This document shows, piece by piece, positions 45,601 through 57,300 of a stretch of 64,000 nt of DNA. The DNA lies in assembly GCF_036417845.1 (NCBI RefSeq), contig NC_090013.1, forward strand, positions 563,001 through 627,000. The letters are read 5' to 3'. The first letter of the stretch is position 1; every line of letters starts with the position of its first letter. A program made the translations under genes and the position numbers. The DNA comes from Apteryx mantelli (taxonomy: Eukaryota > Chordata > Aves > Apterygiformes > Apterygidae). The notes under the pieces are model-generated. The model was given only the letters and a program-made list of their open reading frames with translations. It searched no databases and was not told the origin of the DNA.

Positions 45601-48550
45601 ATGGATAAATAATAATATGGAGCATTTACAGCTTTTTCCCGTCTTGCAAACAATTAGTTCTTCTGCACGCTCCCCTAAGTCCGTGTTATTCTCGGCATGA
45701 AAATGGCAGAATTAAAGGTGGGTTAAGGCCCATGTTGTCCTTCAGGTGCACTAGGATTAAGTATTAGATCTCTGCTTTAAGTAATTTAATATACCGTGAG
45801 CCCCCCTGCTTCAGGCAAAGCCGGGCTGGAGTTGCTTTCACGTGAGCTTGGTTCCCGCGGGGAAACATTTGGCCTCAATAACTTCCCGTGGTTGATTATC
45901 CGTGGCGCAGAAATCGGTATTTCCTTCCCTCGTCCGGCACCGACCCACGGCCTCCAATGCCTCACCGCGCTGGTTTAATGCTGCCGCCGCGTTTCCTCCA
46001 GGGACGCGCTTGCGCAGAAATGCACGTTTCGGGATTAGCTGGGTTTTGCCTCAAAATAGTGGTGAAATTCATCCCACCGTAGGAATCAGGGTGTCACGAT
46101 CCCCGAACCCGAAAGGTCGCAAGCGCGCTTAGAAAGAGATGCAAAATCCTTAACGGACTGAGCCAGCTGCCAATCCTTAATGTGTTTGTTCAAAACAGGG
46201 TATTTGCTCAACAAGAAACGCCCTGAAAATAAAGCTGGTATCAGGTAAGGGGAAGTTTGAACACAGGGAAAACAGCCCAGAAATTGGAGCGATAGCCAAG
46301 GCCCGAACACCGTGCACGGCTCCACAAGCCGCATTTGCACATTCTTCCTCGTTTTTTCCCTATTGCTGCTGGCGGCAAACCTGGATTCTGGATTTTTTTC
46401 CCCTCTGCTCTGCAGCGTGCACGCGACGAATCGCTTCCTCGTCGCCTCCGCTTACCCATCCGTAAAACGGAGGCTGCCCGTCGCCGAAGCGGGGAGCCGC
46501 CGCACCGTCCGTCCTCCCTCCTCGCCGTGATCCGTTAGCGTTCAAACAACGCGGCGGCCGCGAAAGACGGAGGAGGGAAAGAAGGAATCGATTGGCGATG
46601 AACGCATCAGGCTGGCTGCTGCTCTGCAGGAATTCTGTGCCAGCAGCGGTTCTTTGGCGCTAACGGGCTTCAAGACAGCGGAGAAAACGCACAACTTCCG
46701 CATCAGAGTCCGCAGCTCTGCTCGATTTGTGCTCGTTTAATAAGGGCAGGATTTACAGATTCTCCCCCAAGCACTTAAGTTCTCTTTGGGCAGTTTTTCT
46801 TGTGAGGCAGCAGAAACCCGTAGTCTCCCTTGCTGCGGTGAAAACGCGGTTTTGGAGCGAAGAGGAAGGCTCATACGGCGTTCTGAGCATGGTGCTCGGC
46901 AAAGCTCAATTAATGCCGTGCATGTTTAATTGGAGTCTAGTGCCAGGGCTTTTCAAGGAATGAACCGGGCGGAGGGAAGACCTGAGTAACTCAACTACCC
47001 AAACAGCTGCAGAACTCAGCCTTTAATATTTATGCTGGCTGGGCTGACTGAGATTACACGCTTCTGTCAGATTGGGCTGTGAGACAGACTTTTAAACTAG
47101 CTGGCACCGAAAAAACAACTAACGTCACCTCGTATTTGCACACACTTTATTTTGTAGTATACAGAAACATCAGCACGTACAGAAACACCAGCAAAAGAGA
47201 AGCAGCTGGAGGGACGTGTCCCGAAACAAACAGCCCTCCTCGAGTGAGTCACACGTACCCATTTCAGCTGTTTCCTCCTGAAAAGTGAGTTGCCTCTTCC
47301 AGCTCTCTGCGCCCTTTTCTACCCCTGCCTATTCCTGCCGCTCCTGTGCTTATCCTCTCACTCCTCGGTCTTCCTCATCGTGATCACCTTTAAAAAAAAA
47401 AGGAGGGAACAGCAGGAAAAAAGTGCCTTCTGCTCATCCGGAGAAGCGTGCTTGGCCGCGGTGCTAGCCAGGGCTGCGGCGTGCCCCGCTCGCCACTGCG
47501 AATCCCTTCCGCCTCCTTGCCGTCCCCTGGGTCCCTGACCGCTGCCCCTGCTAGCGCAGCGCGAGCAGATGAGGCTGCAAAGCTGCGCACCCGAACAAGC
47601 AGGCGGCGATCTCCGCACGCAGCGGGCACGAGGAAGATCCATCCCGGCAAGGCTCTTGGCGCGACGTTCCGGCTTCGGAAGAGCTCCGATTTTAGGGGGA
47701 GGGATGGAGTCGTTTCCCCTCGTGCCGCTGGTCAGCTGGCGCACGCTCGCTTGGGGAAGCAGCGGTGCTTCCTGAAAAATACAGGATTATACCTGACGCC
47801 TCAAAAAGGCGGGCTTGGAGTTCGCCACTTACCTGGAGTTGGGACTTAAAGGACGTCCGCCCCGAAGCGAAGCCGCATGGCGCTCGCTCAAGCGAACCCC
47901 ATGCAGCATTTGCTCCTGCTCAGTGCCGCAGCATGGCGCGAAGGAGTATTCAGTTACGATTTTGCAGATAAAATGTTAAACTCAGAAAGTAGCTACAAAA
48001 CATGACCACTTTTGGGGGAAGGGCCCTGTCCTGGCCCATTGTACCTCCCTGATTTGCTTGATTTCAGTCGCCAGGACTCCGTTTCTGTCCTTTGTGCAGC
48101 GTTTTTTCGTGCTGCCGAAACAGGTGTTGTTTCCCCCGCAAGGCGGGATGAAGGGGTCCCATGTGTCCTTTTTCTGCCTCAGAGAGGAGCGGCACTGCTT
48201 AATTAGCATGTGTTTAGCAAGCGCTTGGAGACGCCTGGAAGAGAAGGCAGAGCTTTATTTAGCTGTGCAACCACTGTCGCCTTGGGGCTGTGGGCATGGC
48301 CAGGCCAGATCCGGCCCCCAGCAACAGGGCTGCTGCTGTTCCTCCTCCTCCTCCAAGACCCCATCCCGCAGGAGACCTCATCCCGCAGGAGACCCCCCAT
48401 CCCGCAGCACATCCTGCTCCCAGTGGGCACCTGTGAGGGCCAGGCTTGGTTCACACCTCACATCTTCTCCCCACATGGCCCCTGCTCCAAACCCATCTTC
48501 TCCCCACAGGGCCCCTGCTCCCAGCCTTCCCTTGGGCCTCGCCCTCTCCC
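42650..48550. other. TIMM29-SMARCA4 intergenic stretch, no gene seen
   Basis: About 5.9 kb. No open frame has a recognisable domain. GC content falls compared with the gene blocks. An AT-rich island at 43175-43245 has repeated TTATT/ATTCAT motifs. Minus-strand AATAAA signals occur at 47146-47151 (with a G/T-rich stretch after it) and 48254-48259, which might mark an unannotated antisense transcript. Confidence 0.55.
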
Positions 48551-48559
48551 AACCCCTTC

Positions 48560-48905
48560 CCCTCACAGACTCCCACCTCAGACCCCTCTTCCCTCACAGA
48601 CCCCTTCCTCCAGCCCCTGCCCCCTCACAGACCCCCTTCCCTCATGGACTCCAATCACAGACCCGTTCCCTCATGGATTCCTCTTCCCTCATGGACTCTC
48701 TTCCCTCATGGACCCCTTTCCCTCATGGACTCCTTCCCCTCATGGACCCCCTTCCCTCATGGACCCCTTTCCCTCACAGACTCCCACCTCAGACCCCTCC
48801 CCTCACAGACCCCCACCTCAGACCCTTTCCCTCATGGACCCTCTTCCCTCATGGACCCCTTTCCCTCATGGATCCCCACTTCCCTCACAGACCCCCCCTC
48901 CCCTC
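48560..48905. repeat. Minisatellite upstream of SMARCA4
   Basis: About fifteen copies of a unit of roughly 20-22 bp, CCCCTTTCCCTCATGGACTC, or a variant with TCACAGACTCCCACCTCAGA. It ends where the CpG island begins. Shorter CATCCCGCAGGAGACC-type repeats occur just before it (48360-48410). Confidence 0.92.
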
Positions 48906-49090
48906 CCCTTCGCCGCAGTGGCGCGGCCAGTGCGCATGCGCGGAGGCAGCGTTGGGCGGGGGAGGGGGGAGCGGTTGGCGCCGTCAGCGCCGAGCGGCCG
49001 GCACGCGGCACGCGCCTCGCTCCCCGCCCCCCCTCTCAACTCCACCGGTTCCCCCCCTCGGGCCCCGCCCCCGGCTCTCCTCCCGCCACC

Positions 49091-49470
49091 CCATTGGCTG
49101 CGGCGAGGATGGAGCCAGAGCCAGGGCAGGTTGCGCAGCGCCGATTGGCCGCAGCGCGCGCGGGCGCGCGTGATAGGGAAGCGGGGGGGGGGGAAGAGTG
49201 AAAAGCCTGTGGGAGTCTCCCATTGGCTGCTGAGCGGAGAGGTGGTGGGCGGGCCTTCCCCCCTGGCCGGCTGGGCCCCGCCTCAGCCCATTGGCTTCAG
49301 AGCGTGCCTGCTGCCCCCTTCCACCAATAGGAGGCGGTCTGTCGGGGAGGGGGGCGGGTTCCCCGCGCTCCCATTGGCTACCGCAGGGAGGGGGGGCGGT
49401 GGGCAACGCGCGCCCCTTCTCCGCTGCCCTCATTGGCTGCGCTCGCGGAGGGCGCGGCGCCTTATTGGCC
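49091..49470 (+). promoter_or_regulatory. SMARCA4 promoter: array of eight CCAAT boxes
   Basis: ATTGG occurs at 49093, 49144, 49222, 49290, 49373, 49432 and 49464, and CCAAT on the + strand at 49324. Most are the full CCATTGGCTG or GATTGGCC type. Spacings run from 32 to 78 bp. The region is CpG-dense without a TATA box and lies 120-630 bp before the first-exon donor. NF-Y is the known binder of this motif. Confidence 0.75.
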
Positions 49471-49599
49471 GGCCGGGGGCGCGCGCTCGCGCGCGGGGAG
49501 GGGCGGGGGGGAGCCGAGCCGGCGCGCACGCGCGCTGCCTGCCTCGCGCGGGGGCGCGCGCGGGCGGCGGGGGGAGGAGGAGGAGGCGGAGGCGCGCGC

Positions 49600-49720
49600 G
49601 GCTCCCGCTCCCTCACACACGGTAGCGGCGGCTCCTTTGTTCCCCCCGCGCCGCGGGCTCGCCCGCCCCGCGCCCCGCCGGGGATGGACCCTGCCAGCGG
49701 CTCCTCTGGCGACGAGCGCG
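49600..49720 (+). other. SMARCA4: Likely SMARCA4 non-coding exon 1 with an upstream ATG
   Basis: CpG-island sequence ending in GAGCGCG|GTAAGGG, a good donor at 49720. The left edge is not defined. It contains an ATG at 49684 that opens MDPASGSSGDER. Splicing to the acceptor before SMARCA4 exon 2 (59346) closes this frame with TGA at 59369-59371, two bases before the SMARCA4 ATG. Assignment to SMARCA4 rests on position, promoter features and splice signals. Confidence 0.6.
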
Positions 49721-50089
49721 GTAAGGGCCGGCGGCGGCCTGTCACGGCGCCCGGGCCGGTGCCTCGTTGAATGGGACCGGCGGGGGGGAGGGGAAGGCGC
49801 TGAGGATTGGGGGGGGGGGGCGCTACGGCGGCCCCGGAGGGTCACGCGAGCTCGGCGTCGCGCTCCTGCCCATTGTTCGGGGCCGGGGGGCGGCCGCGGC
49901 GCCGGAGCCCCCCCCGCCCCCCCCCCCCAACGCTCCCGCCGTGCCCGGTCCCCGCCGCAGCTCGATCATCGCCCCCCACCCATCATCATCATCCTCGCTT
50001 CTGTGGGGCCTCTGCAGTCCCGGCGCCCTTCCCCTCCGGGGCGCCCTTTCCACCGGGCATCGCTGCTCCCCCCATTTTGAGCCCCCCCC

Positions 50090-50630
50090 CCCGGCATCCA
50101 TCTTTCATCATCCTCCTCTGTTGGATCGCCCCCCCCCCAGCATCCCCCCTCTGTTGGATCGCCCCCCCCCAGCATCCCCCCTCTGTTGGATCGCCCCCCC
50201 GCAGCATCCCTCCCGTTGGATCGCCCCCCCGCAGCATCCCTCCCGTTGGATCGCCCCCCCGCAGCATCCCCTCCATTGGATCGCCCCCCCGCAGCATCCC
50301 CTCCATTGGATCGCCCCCCCCAGCATCCCCCCCATTAGATCACCCCCCCCAGCATCCCCCCTGTCTGATCACCCCCCCCAGCATCCCCCCCAGCACCCAT
50401 CCATTTGATTGCCCCCCCCCAGCATCCCCCCCGTTGGATTGCCCCCCCGTTGGATCGCCCCCGTTTGATTGCTCCCCCCAGCATCCCCTTGTTTGATTGC
50501 CCCCCCGACATCCATCTTTCATCACCCCCCCAGCATCCCCCCCCGTTTGGTTGCCCCCCCCCAGCATCCCCCCCGTTTGGTTGCCCCCCCAACATCCCCC
50601 TCTTTTCATCTCCCCCCCCACTTCCCCTCC
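50090..50630. repeat. C-rich minisatellite in SMARCA4 intron 1
   Basis: About seventeen copies of a unit of roughly 30 bp, TTGGATCGCCCCCCCGCAGC followed by ATCCC(T/C)CCC. The downstream region to about 51,000 remains C-rich with diverging copies. Here the sense strand is C-rich, unlike the minisatellites in the TMED1, CARM1 and TIMM29 introns. Confidence 0.92.
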
Positions 50631-52999
50631 TGCATCCCCTCTTTTTCATTGCCCTCCCCTTGCATCTCCCCCCTTCAGCCCCCCCATCCTCCTCCTCTGC
50701 AGCCCACCTCAGCTTCCTTCCACCGCAGCCTTTCCCCCATCCCCCCCTTTCAGCCCCCCCATTGCCCCCTTTCAGGCGTCTCCCTCTCCCTCAGTGCCCT
50801 CCCCAGCCCCCTTCAGGCTCCCCCCTCTTTCAGCCTCCTTCCTGCAGCCCCCCCCAGCTCTCGCAGCCTCCCCAGCATCGTCCCCGCAGCAGGGCAGCAC
50901 GGGTGGGCTCTGCCCCCCGGCTCCCCCCCCCCACCGCTGTGGCAGGGCGGCAGCCTGCGCTCCTGGCAGGTTGGGCGATGGGGGGGGGGGTCAGGGACAC
51001 CGCAGTGCTGCCCCCCCCAATCCTCCATCAGCGTGCCCCATCCCGCCTCCCCGAACGGCTCCGTCCCCCTCCCGCAGGGTTTCCCCGTTGCTGGGGCGTC
51101 CGTCCTTCCGGAGGACACTGTCTTCCCCCCCCCCCCCCATGAGGTTCCCCCATCCCGCATCACTGCCCTCCAGCCGCACGCTGGGCCGGGATCCATCGCT
51201 CTTACGCCCCGCTGCCCCTTCCCGCCTTCGCTCTCTCCCGTTGTCCCTTCTTCCTCCTCGTTGTCCTCCGCCATCGCTCCCGTCCCGTCCCGCTGCCCCT
51301 TCCCCGCTTTCCAGCCCTAAAACCCGTCCTGCCTTTGCCCCCTTCCTGGGGGCCGTGGTGCGGAGGGGCTTTCGCGTCCCGCAGGCCTAGCGGCGTCCGG
51401 GCCGCGGCCTCTCGCACGCGACCTGCCGGCTGAACGCATGTGTCCAGCTACCCGGAACGAGGCTGGGATGGGGGGGAAATCTGTCCCAGGAGGCCGCCTG
51501 GCTGCCAGGGTCTTTGTGGAAACCCGCGGATGCCTCCGCGCGCGCAAAGGCCGGGACGGGGGAACCGAGCGGCCCCCGCACAAAGCCCGTCCTCGTGTTA
51601 GCTGCGGCAAACAGGAGCTGCCCCCGGTGGGGTGTGTGATATGGAGGGTTTTTCGCGGCTGTTTTGGGAGGGGGGATCATCTCCCCACTGCTGGGCGCGT
51701 GGCCTTTGACGACGTCGTCTTTTGTTTTGAGTCGGCGTCTTTCTCCCGGGCCGTAAGGCTGGTCTGGAACAACTGTTCCCCTCTGACTGTTCCCCTCCGG
51801 GTCTCGGAGGACAGTGACGGTGGTGGTGGTGGGGGGGGGTTGCGGTGGGCGTTTCTGGTGCCCGTTCACAAATCGAGGCTCCTTTTAACGCGACAGTGGC
51901 CAAACGTCCCGTTTTTCAGGCACTGCGGATTTTTGATAGGTTTAAAAGCTTCGCGCAACGGTTATCCTGCATTAAAACACTTGAGGCCTTTGACTTGCAA
52001 ATAACACCTAGTCCTAGGTAATTCTTATTATAAATATGTTCCCAAGCCCAATTTTGAGAAAAAACACATCATAGATGTCTGCATTGTTCTGGTCCAAAGC
52101 GTTTAAACCTCTTGAGATTAACGCAGCGTCTTCGTGCTCCAGGCGGACGTGATTTTTAGCGTGCTTTCCTCGGAGATGTGCAGAAGTGACAGGGGTTTCG
52201 CACGGGCTGGGAGTTTTTCGGCTGGTTCTCTCTTTTTTTTTCCGCCTGGCGGGCGCTGAGCGTGCCTGGAGTTTGCCGGGGTTCCTCGGCGCGGCGGCGA
52301 GGAGCCGGGGCGCAGCCCGCTCGGATCAGAGCAGGCGCCGCCAATCTGCTCGCCATTGAAATGGGGAGGAAGATGGGCAAGTTAGCTGAGAGAATCTGTT
52401 AATTTTCTGCGTTAAAATAATTTGTATTTTCCTCCTTCAGAGATCAGAATCTGAAGAGAAGCAGAAGTGGGGATATAATTAAAGGATTTGTGCAGCTGTT
52501 TTTTAAAATTCATGAGTTGCATTAAGATCCTCTAAGAAATGAGTGGCTTCTAAGTGTCTTGTGGCGTGTTTGATTACCTTTCTACGCAGGTTGAGTTTTC
52601 GGTATTGTCGAATGTGCGTGTTGCAACACTGAGAGTTTAAAAAAGATCATCCCAAATGAGACTTTTGTGACCTATTTTAGTGTTTACAGATAGGATTTTC
52701 AATCCTGTAGGTGTCTTTGGGAATCCCATCGTACATGGAAGGCAGTGTTGATACTGCTAAGAGGAAAATGTCTCTTTATTTTTGTATTTTAGTGAATTTA
52801 AGTCGTTCTCAAGGGTTTAAAACCTTCCCAAGTTTTCTGATAAAAATTCTGTTAACCTTTTCCCTCTATACAACAAAACTCATATATAAAACTACCTTAA
52901 ATGCTAACAAATGCTTTAGTGGATAACTGCAAATTGCAAACACTGGGTTTGGTTTAACAAAATAAAGAGATTGTGTTTTTGAGGAAGCAAGTTTTCTTT

Positions 53000-53045
53000 C
53001 CAACTAGATGATCACAGTAGTCTCTTCTGGCGTTATACTTTATGA
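53000..53045 (+). mobile_element. Old CR1 3' end fragment
   Basis: CAACTAGATGATCACAGTAG, then TCTCTTCTGGCGTTATACTT and TATGA, matches the conserved 3' end of older CR1 families (GGACTAGATGATC...GGTCTCTTCTGGCCTTA...CTATGA). It differs from the two young copies in this window, which end GATGATCTCCAAGAGATCCC, so it is an older subfamily. Only about 45 bp is recognisable. Confidence 0.6.
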
Positions 53046-54294
53046 AAAAGCACTGAAAAGCCTTGCAAACAGGAAAAATAAGCAAACCCACCCATGACAA
53101 ATGACTAAAAATTAATTAAGGAAAGCTTTTTTTTCTTCTGTAATCGAGGGCTTTAATAACAATTCCCAGCCTCTGATCTATTTTTTAAATCAAATTATGG
53201 TTGTGAAAACAAATCGGATGCATTTTGAAAGTGCAGAAGCGTGTGAAATTTCTGTTGCCTTAACAAACACAAAGATTATTAATTTTAATTCTTACACAGG
53301 CAGCGAATATTATGTATCTGCAGTGCTGTAGCGCCAGACATCTGGGTTGAGATCAGGCTGCGCCTGGGTGGACACAGGACACACTCTCATCCCTCTCCGT
53401 CTCAAAAAAAACCCCCTGGCGTCTCCTGGGAATGGCGAAAGGGAGGGAGACGAGTGCACGCGCACAATTTAACTGGAGCGTTTTGGTTCTGCAGTCGCCC
53501 AGATAAAGCAGCACGTGCTCGCGGTGGCCGCGGGCAGCTGGCCGAGGAGGCTGGCGCTGGTCGGGCTCCCCAGGCAAGCGGCGGCCACGCGGCGGGAAAT
53601 TGGCCACGGAGGTTGGTATCTTTGGGGTGAATTATGGAAGGAAAAGGCTGGAGGTGGCACGTGCAGCTCCTCCGACCCATCGGGCTCAGCGTTTTCCTCT
53701 CCGTTGCACGGAAAGGAGCTAGGTGGAATAATTTCTTCCCAGCGAGGCAGAGTGGGGATCAGACCTCTTCCTCTGGACCGGATTGCTGCAGGGCAATTTG
53801 TTTGAATGTTTGAAATGTTTGAAAACCAAACAGCGTCTGGAGATGGGACCGGGGAAGGGAGAGCGATCGCGGTGTTCTGTGCGGCTTGCTCCGTGTTTTT
53901 TTAATGTTACTTGCAACATTTTGGGGCTTCCCAAGGAGTTCAGCTCTGAAGCCTGTTGCGTGAGGCGCCGAACGACTACAGAACAAAAGGGTGGTCTCCT
54001 CCTCGGCGGGTTTATAATCTAAGGCGGGAAGCGGAACGGGCAGACGAGGGAGGAGCTGCATTCCCAGCTCCAGCACCTTTGCGCAAGGTGTTAACCTACC
54101 CGTAACGTGTACGTGTTGCTACTACTCGCTCACGCGCCTGCGCATCCGAGTCCCTTCAAAGGGTCAGCGAAACGCTCCGGCCCTTGCAACGGGCCCCCGA
54201 GGGGGACGCCCTGGTCATTTTTTGGCCACCACACAGTAGAAATATGAGTTGAATAAATAAAGCTGTTTACTAATTGTCATTTTTCTCTCTGCAG

Positions 54295-54390
54295 CACTAC
54301 ATTAAAAACTTGTAATCCTGAGACCTCAACTGCCCCTCATCGCCACGCTGTCACTGTGCTGTGAGATATTGGAGACCTCAATGTCCATAG
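54295..54390 (+). other. Candidate unassigned exon in SMARCA4 intron 1
   Basis: A 96-bp segment flanked by a strong polypyrimidine acceptor (CATTTTTCTCTCTGCAG) and a good donor (CATAG|GTATGT). It contains stops in all frames, so it would be non-coding. An ATG at 54381 reads into SMARCA4 exon 2 in the same frame as the predicted uORF. It may be an alternative 5'UTR exon; there is no transcript evidence. Confidence 0.4.
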
Positions 54391-57300
54391 GTATGTTCCG
54401 GATTGCTGGGTTCCTTATTTCCTCATCTCTGTTCCATGAGGAATACTTCACACTGCCTAAGCTACGTTTTAGGGCACCTGATCAGAAATGTCCGCCTAGG
54501 TGACGTTAGGAAGTCAAATACCTCTTAATTTCAGCCATTAGAAATAAGTATAAAATCCATATTACCACAATGGACAGATAATGTTTGTACTGGCCCAGTC
54601 CTGATTCTTCAGTGACACCAGCTGGGTGGCATCTGAGAAGGACAGACCTGCGGTTTGATTCCAGTAAGCATGCTCAGATTGCAATGAAAGAGTACTTCAA
54701 AATTCTGTAACGTTCCTTGAAGTACAGTATTTATTTTAGTTTTGTTCTCAAAACAGTAGTTTGTCCTTGAAAGCGTTTGAAACCCTAGTTTTGTGCAGCT
54801 GGAATATTGTGTTATCTATTAACAGCTAGAGGATGTAATACATAACCTGTGACAGTAAAAATGCACCCCTAAATAAATCTCCTTTGCCGTTTGTGAGTCG
54901 CAGTTTTGTAGGTCAGCAGCTGCAAGCCGCGCGGCTCCCGCTTGAATAGGGCTCAGTGCGCTGTAGGTAAGTGGGTAGTGTCCTTCTGTTCTCGTCGGAA
55001 TAAATTGTTAATAGTCCTCATTCGTTAACTCTAGAGAGAGGAGAAGGAAACAGCTTTTATGTTTTTGTTTTTCTGGGAGTGGGGGGAAAAAGAGTTCTGA
55101 AGGGCTGGAAGGACATGTGAGTAGAAAGAAATTAGCTTAGATACAAAGAAATTAGCCTGGGTATAAATACCGGGGTTCTGTCTTAAGACAAACTCGTAAT
55201 GAATTGCAACTTTCTGGCTTTCCGTGAGCAGGCTTACTGCTCAACCCAAGTCACTTAACTATGAAAATATGAAACTGAAACTGTAAAAGAGACAAGTTTC
55301 ACAGTAACTGGTTTTTGGCAGGACTGTAGCTGAGACAGAAATATGCAACTGCAAGGACTGTGCCATCTTGTAACTGCAAAAATTAGTGAAAGTGGATGCA
55401 GCCAATAAAACAGTTTTTCTATTCCAGTGACTTGACTTTTTATGCAGATGTGTAAACCCTGAAGTGTTCAACTGGATTCCAGACTTAAAATACTATTACT
55501 GTTCCCACTCTAAGGTTAAGAGAGGTAGTAATCAAAGGATTCAAGAAATAGTCCTCAGTGACATGATTGTTTAACATTAAGGTGGGAAATTCTAAGGCTG
55601 AAGAGCCTTAATGTTTTTTAAAAGCTAAGCAACATGTCTCTGTTCTTTGATAGCTGTTCCACAAGCAGGATCACTCATGAAACAGGCACCCGTAGAACAG
55701 AAATGAGTGTACAGCTTTTTAAAATATCGAATAGATGTTTTAATAGATTAAGGCTGGTGCAGAAGGAGAATCTTGCAGGGAGCAAAGTGCCTGGTTTATG
55801 CATCATTTCCGTTCTGCAGATTCACATGTTGAGAACATTTCCTGCCTAGCTGAAATACAAAAACTGTGTGAATGTAGGACAGTCACACTGGGTGGCACTG
55901 ACTGTCTCGTGTGTTTATCGATATTCCTGGTAAGTTTGCCCCCGCTGAGGGCTGTGACTGAACACATTGCTTTTCATGTTGGGAATCGTTGCAGTTTTTC
56001 TCAAGTCTGGGTCTTTAAGCAGGACATATCTGGCACAAAATTTGGAGGCAGCTTCCCTTGTCATTTTCTACAGTTCCTTAAAATTATTAGATCTGTTCTC
56101 TTGGAACTGTTACGGAGCCAGACAGACTTGGGGGCTTCCTAGCAGGATCAGTGGAAAGCGAAGGGGTTAGGCATGCTTTCGTTCTGCCTTCTAACAGATA
56201 CTCTGTACCCTTTTGAGTGAAAACATTGTAGTGCACGAATTCTCCTTTCTCATGAACGTATATTAATACAAGGGTTCACTTAGACTATAAGACACTTTTT
56301 TTTTTTCCCATCACCTTGTGTTTGAGAGAATGCACTTGACTTCTTTCTCCTATGTGTTTACAAAATACCACATAGGTAAATTATAAATAAACACACAGGC
56401 AACCACAAGTTACTAGAACAAATCAGAATGAAATTTCATCCAGCCCAGTGTCCTGGCTGGTAGAAGATCCAGAAGGAAAGCTGTGCTGAGGCGAGAAATT
56501 TGCTACCCTGCCCGCACTAGATTTCATCCTGAGCTTTAACTGCTAAAAGGAGTGTAATTAGTCGTGCTTGTTCTGGATGCTCTTGATAGCCAGAAAGCTT
56601 CTCCAATCACCTCTTAAAATCTTTTTAATTCGTGAGAAATGTCCTTAATTTGTATCATAGTATTTCCATTGAAGATATAAAAAAGGAGGAAATACTAAGG
56701 AAGATGCTAATACTGGATCTTAACTAGAGTCATTGTAATATTACCTAGCCTTTAGAAAGTAGGGCTCTCTGTTCCAGAGGAAGGTATAAAATGTAAGCAT
56801 TTCACCGTTCTGTCGGTCCTTTGACCATAAAAGGCAAGCATCAGCCTCTTGGTTTCTTTCCCCTAAAGCGAGGAAGGAGCCTAAGAGTTCTCCAGAGTCG
56901 AGCTCTGCGAAGTAAAAGGAAAGACGGAGCCGAGGACCGCTCCTCTTGTAAGAGCGTGGCTAGTACATTACGTTTGAGAGCCTCCTGTGCCAGCCCGGGA
57001 TGGTGTTTAAAGCCCCGAGCGCTCCTCCTTGGTACGCTGGAGAACGGTTTTGTATTCTGTTCCTTCAGTTCCCGCTTACGGCGCCTCTTTGCTCTCGCAG
57101 CTGCAATATGTGTCAGAGCATGAAATCCAGAAATGGATTTGGTTTCCCAGGTGGCAGCTGGTTGTAAACATTTACCTGCTCCAATGTAGCTTGACGGCTC
57201 TGAGAGCGCGGATTCGGGCTGGGAGCGCGCGCGCGTTTTCCCCAGGCTCGCTGCTCGGAGAATCGGAAGCTTTGGAATTGATAACACTGCATCCTTGTTT

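Noticed and set aside
42650-48550. Possible protein-coding gene between TIMM29 and SMARCA4
   Set aside because: Open frames on both strands are short or low-complexity and match nothing that I know.
48210-51390. Long Pro/Ser-rich open frames around the SMARCA4 promoter and intron 1
   Set aside because: They follow minisatellites and GC-rich DNA; composition-driven.
56436-56470. CATCCAGCCCAGTGTCCTGG, which resembles a repeat fragment seen in reptile genomes
   Set aside because: Only about 18-20 bp matches from memory; too short to name a family.
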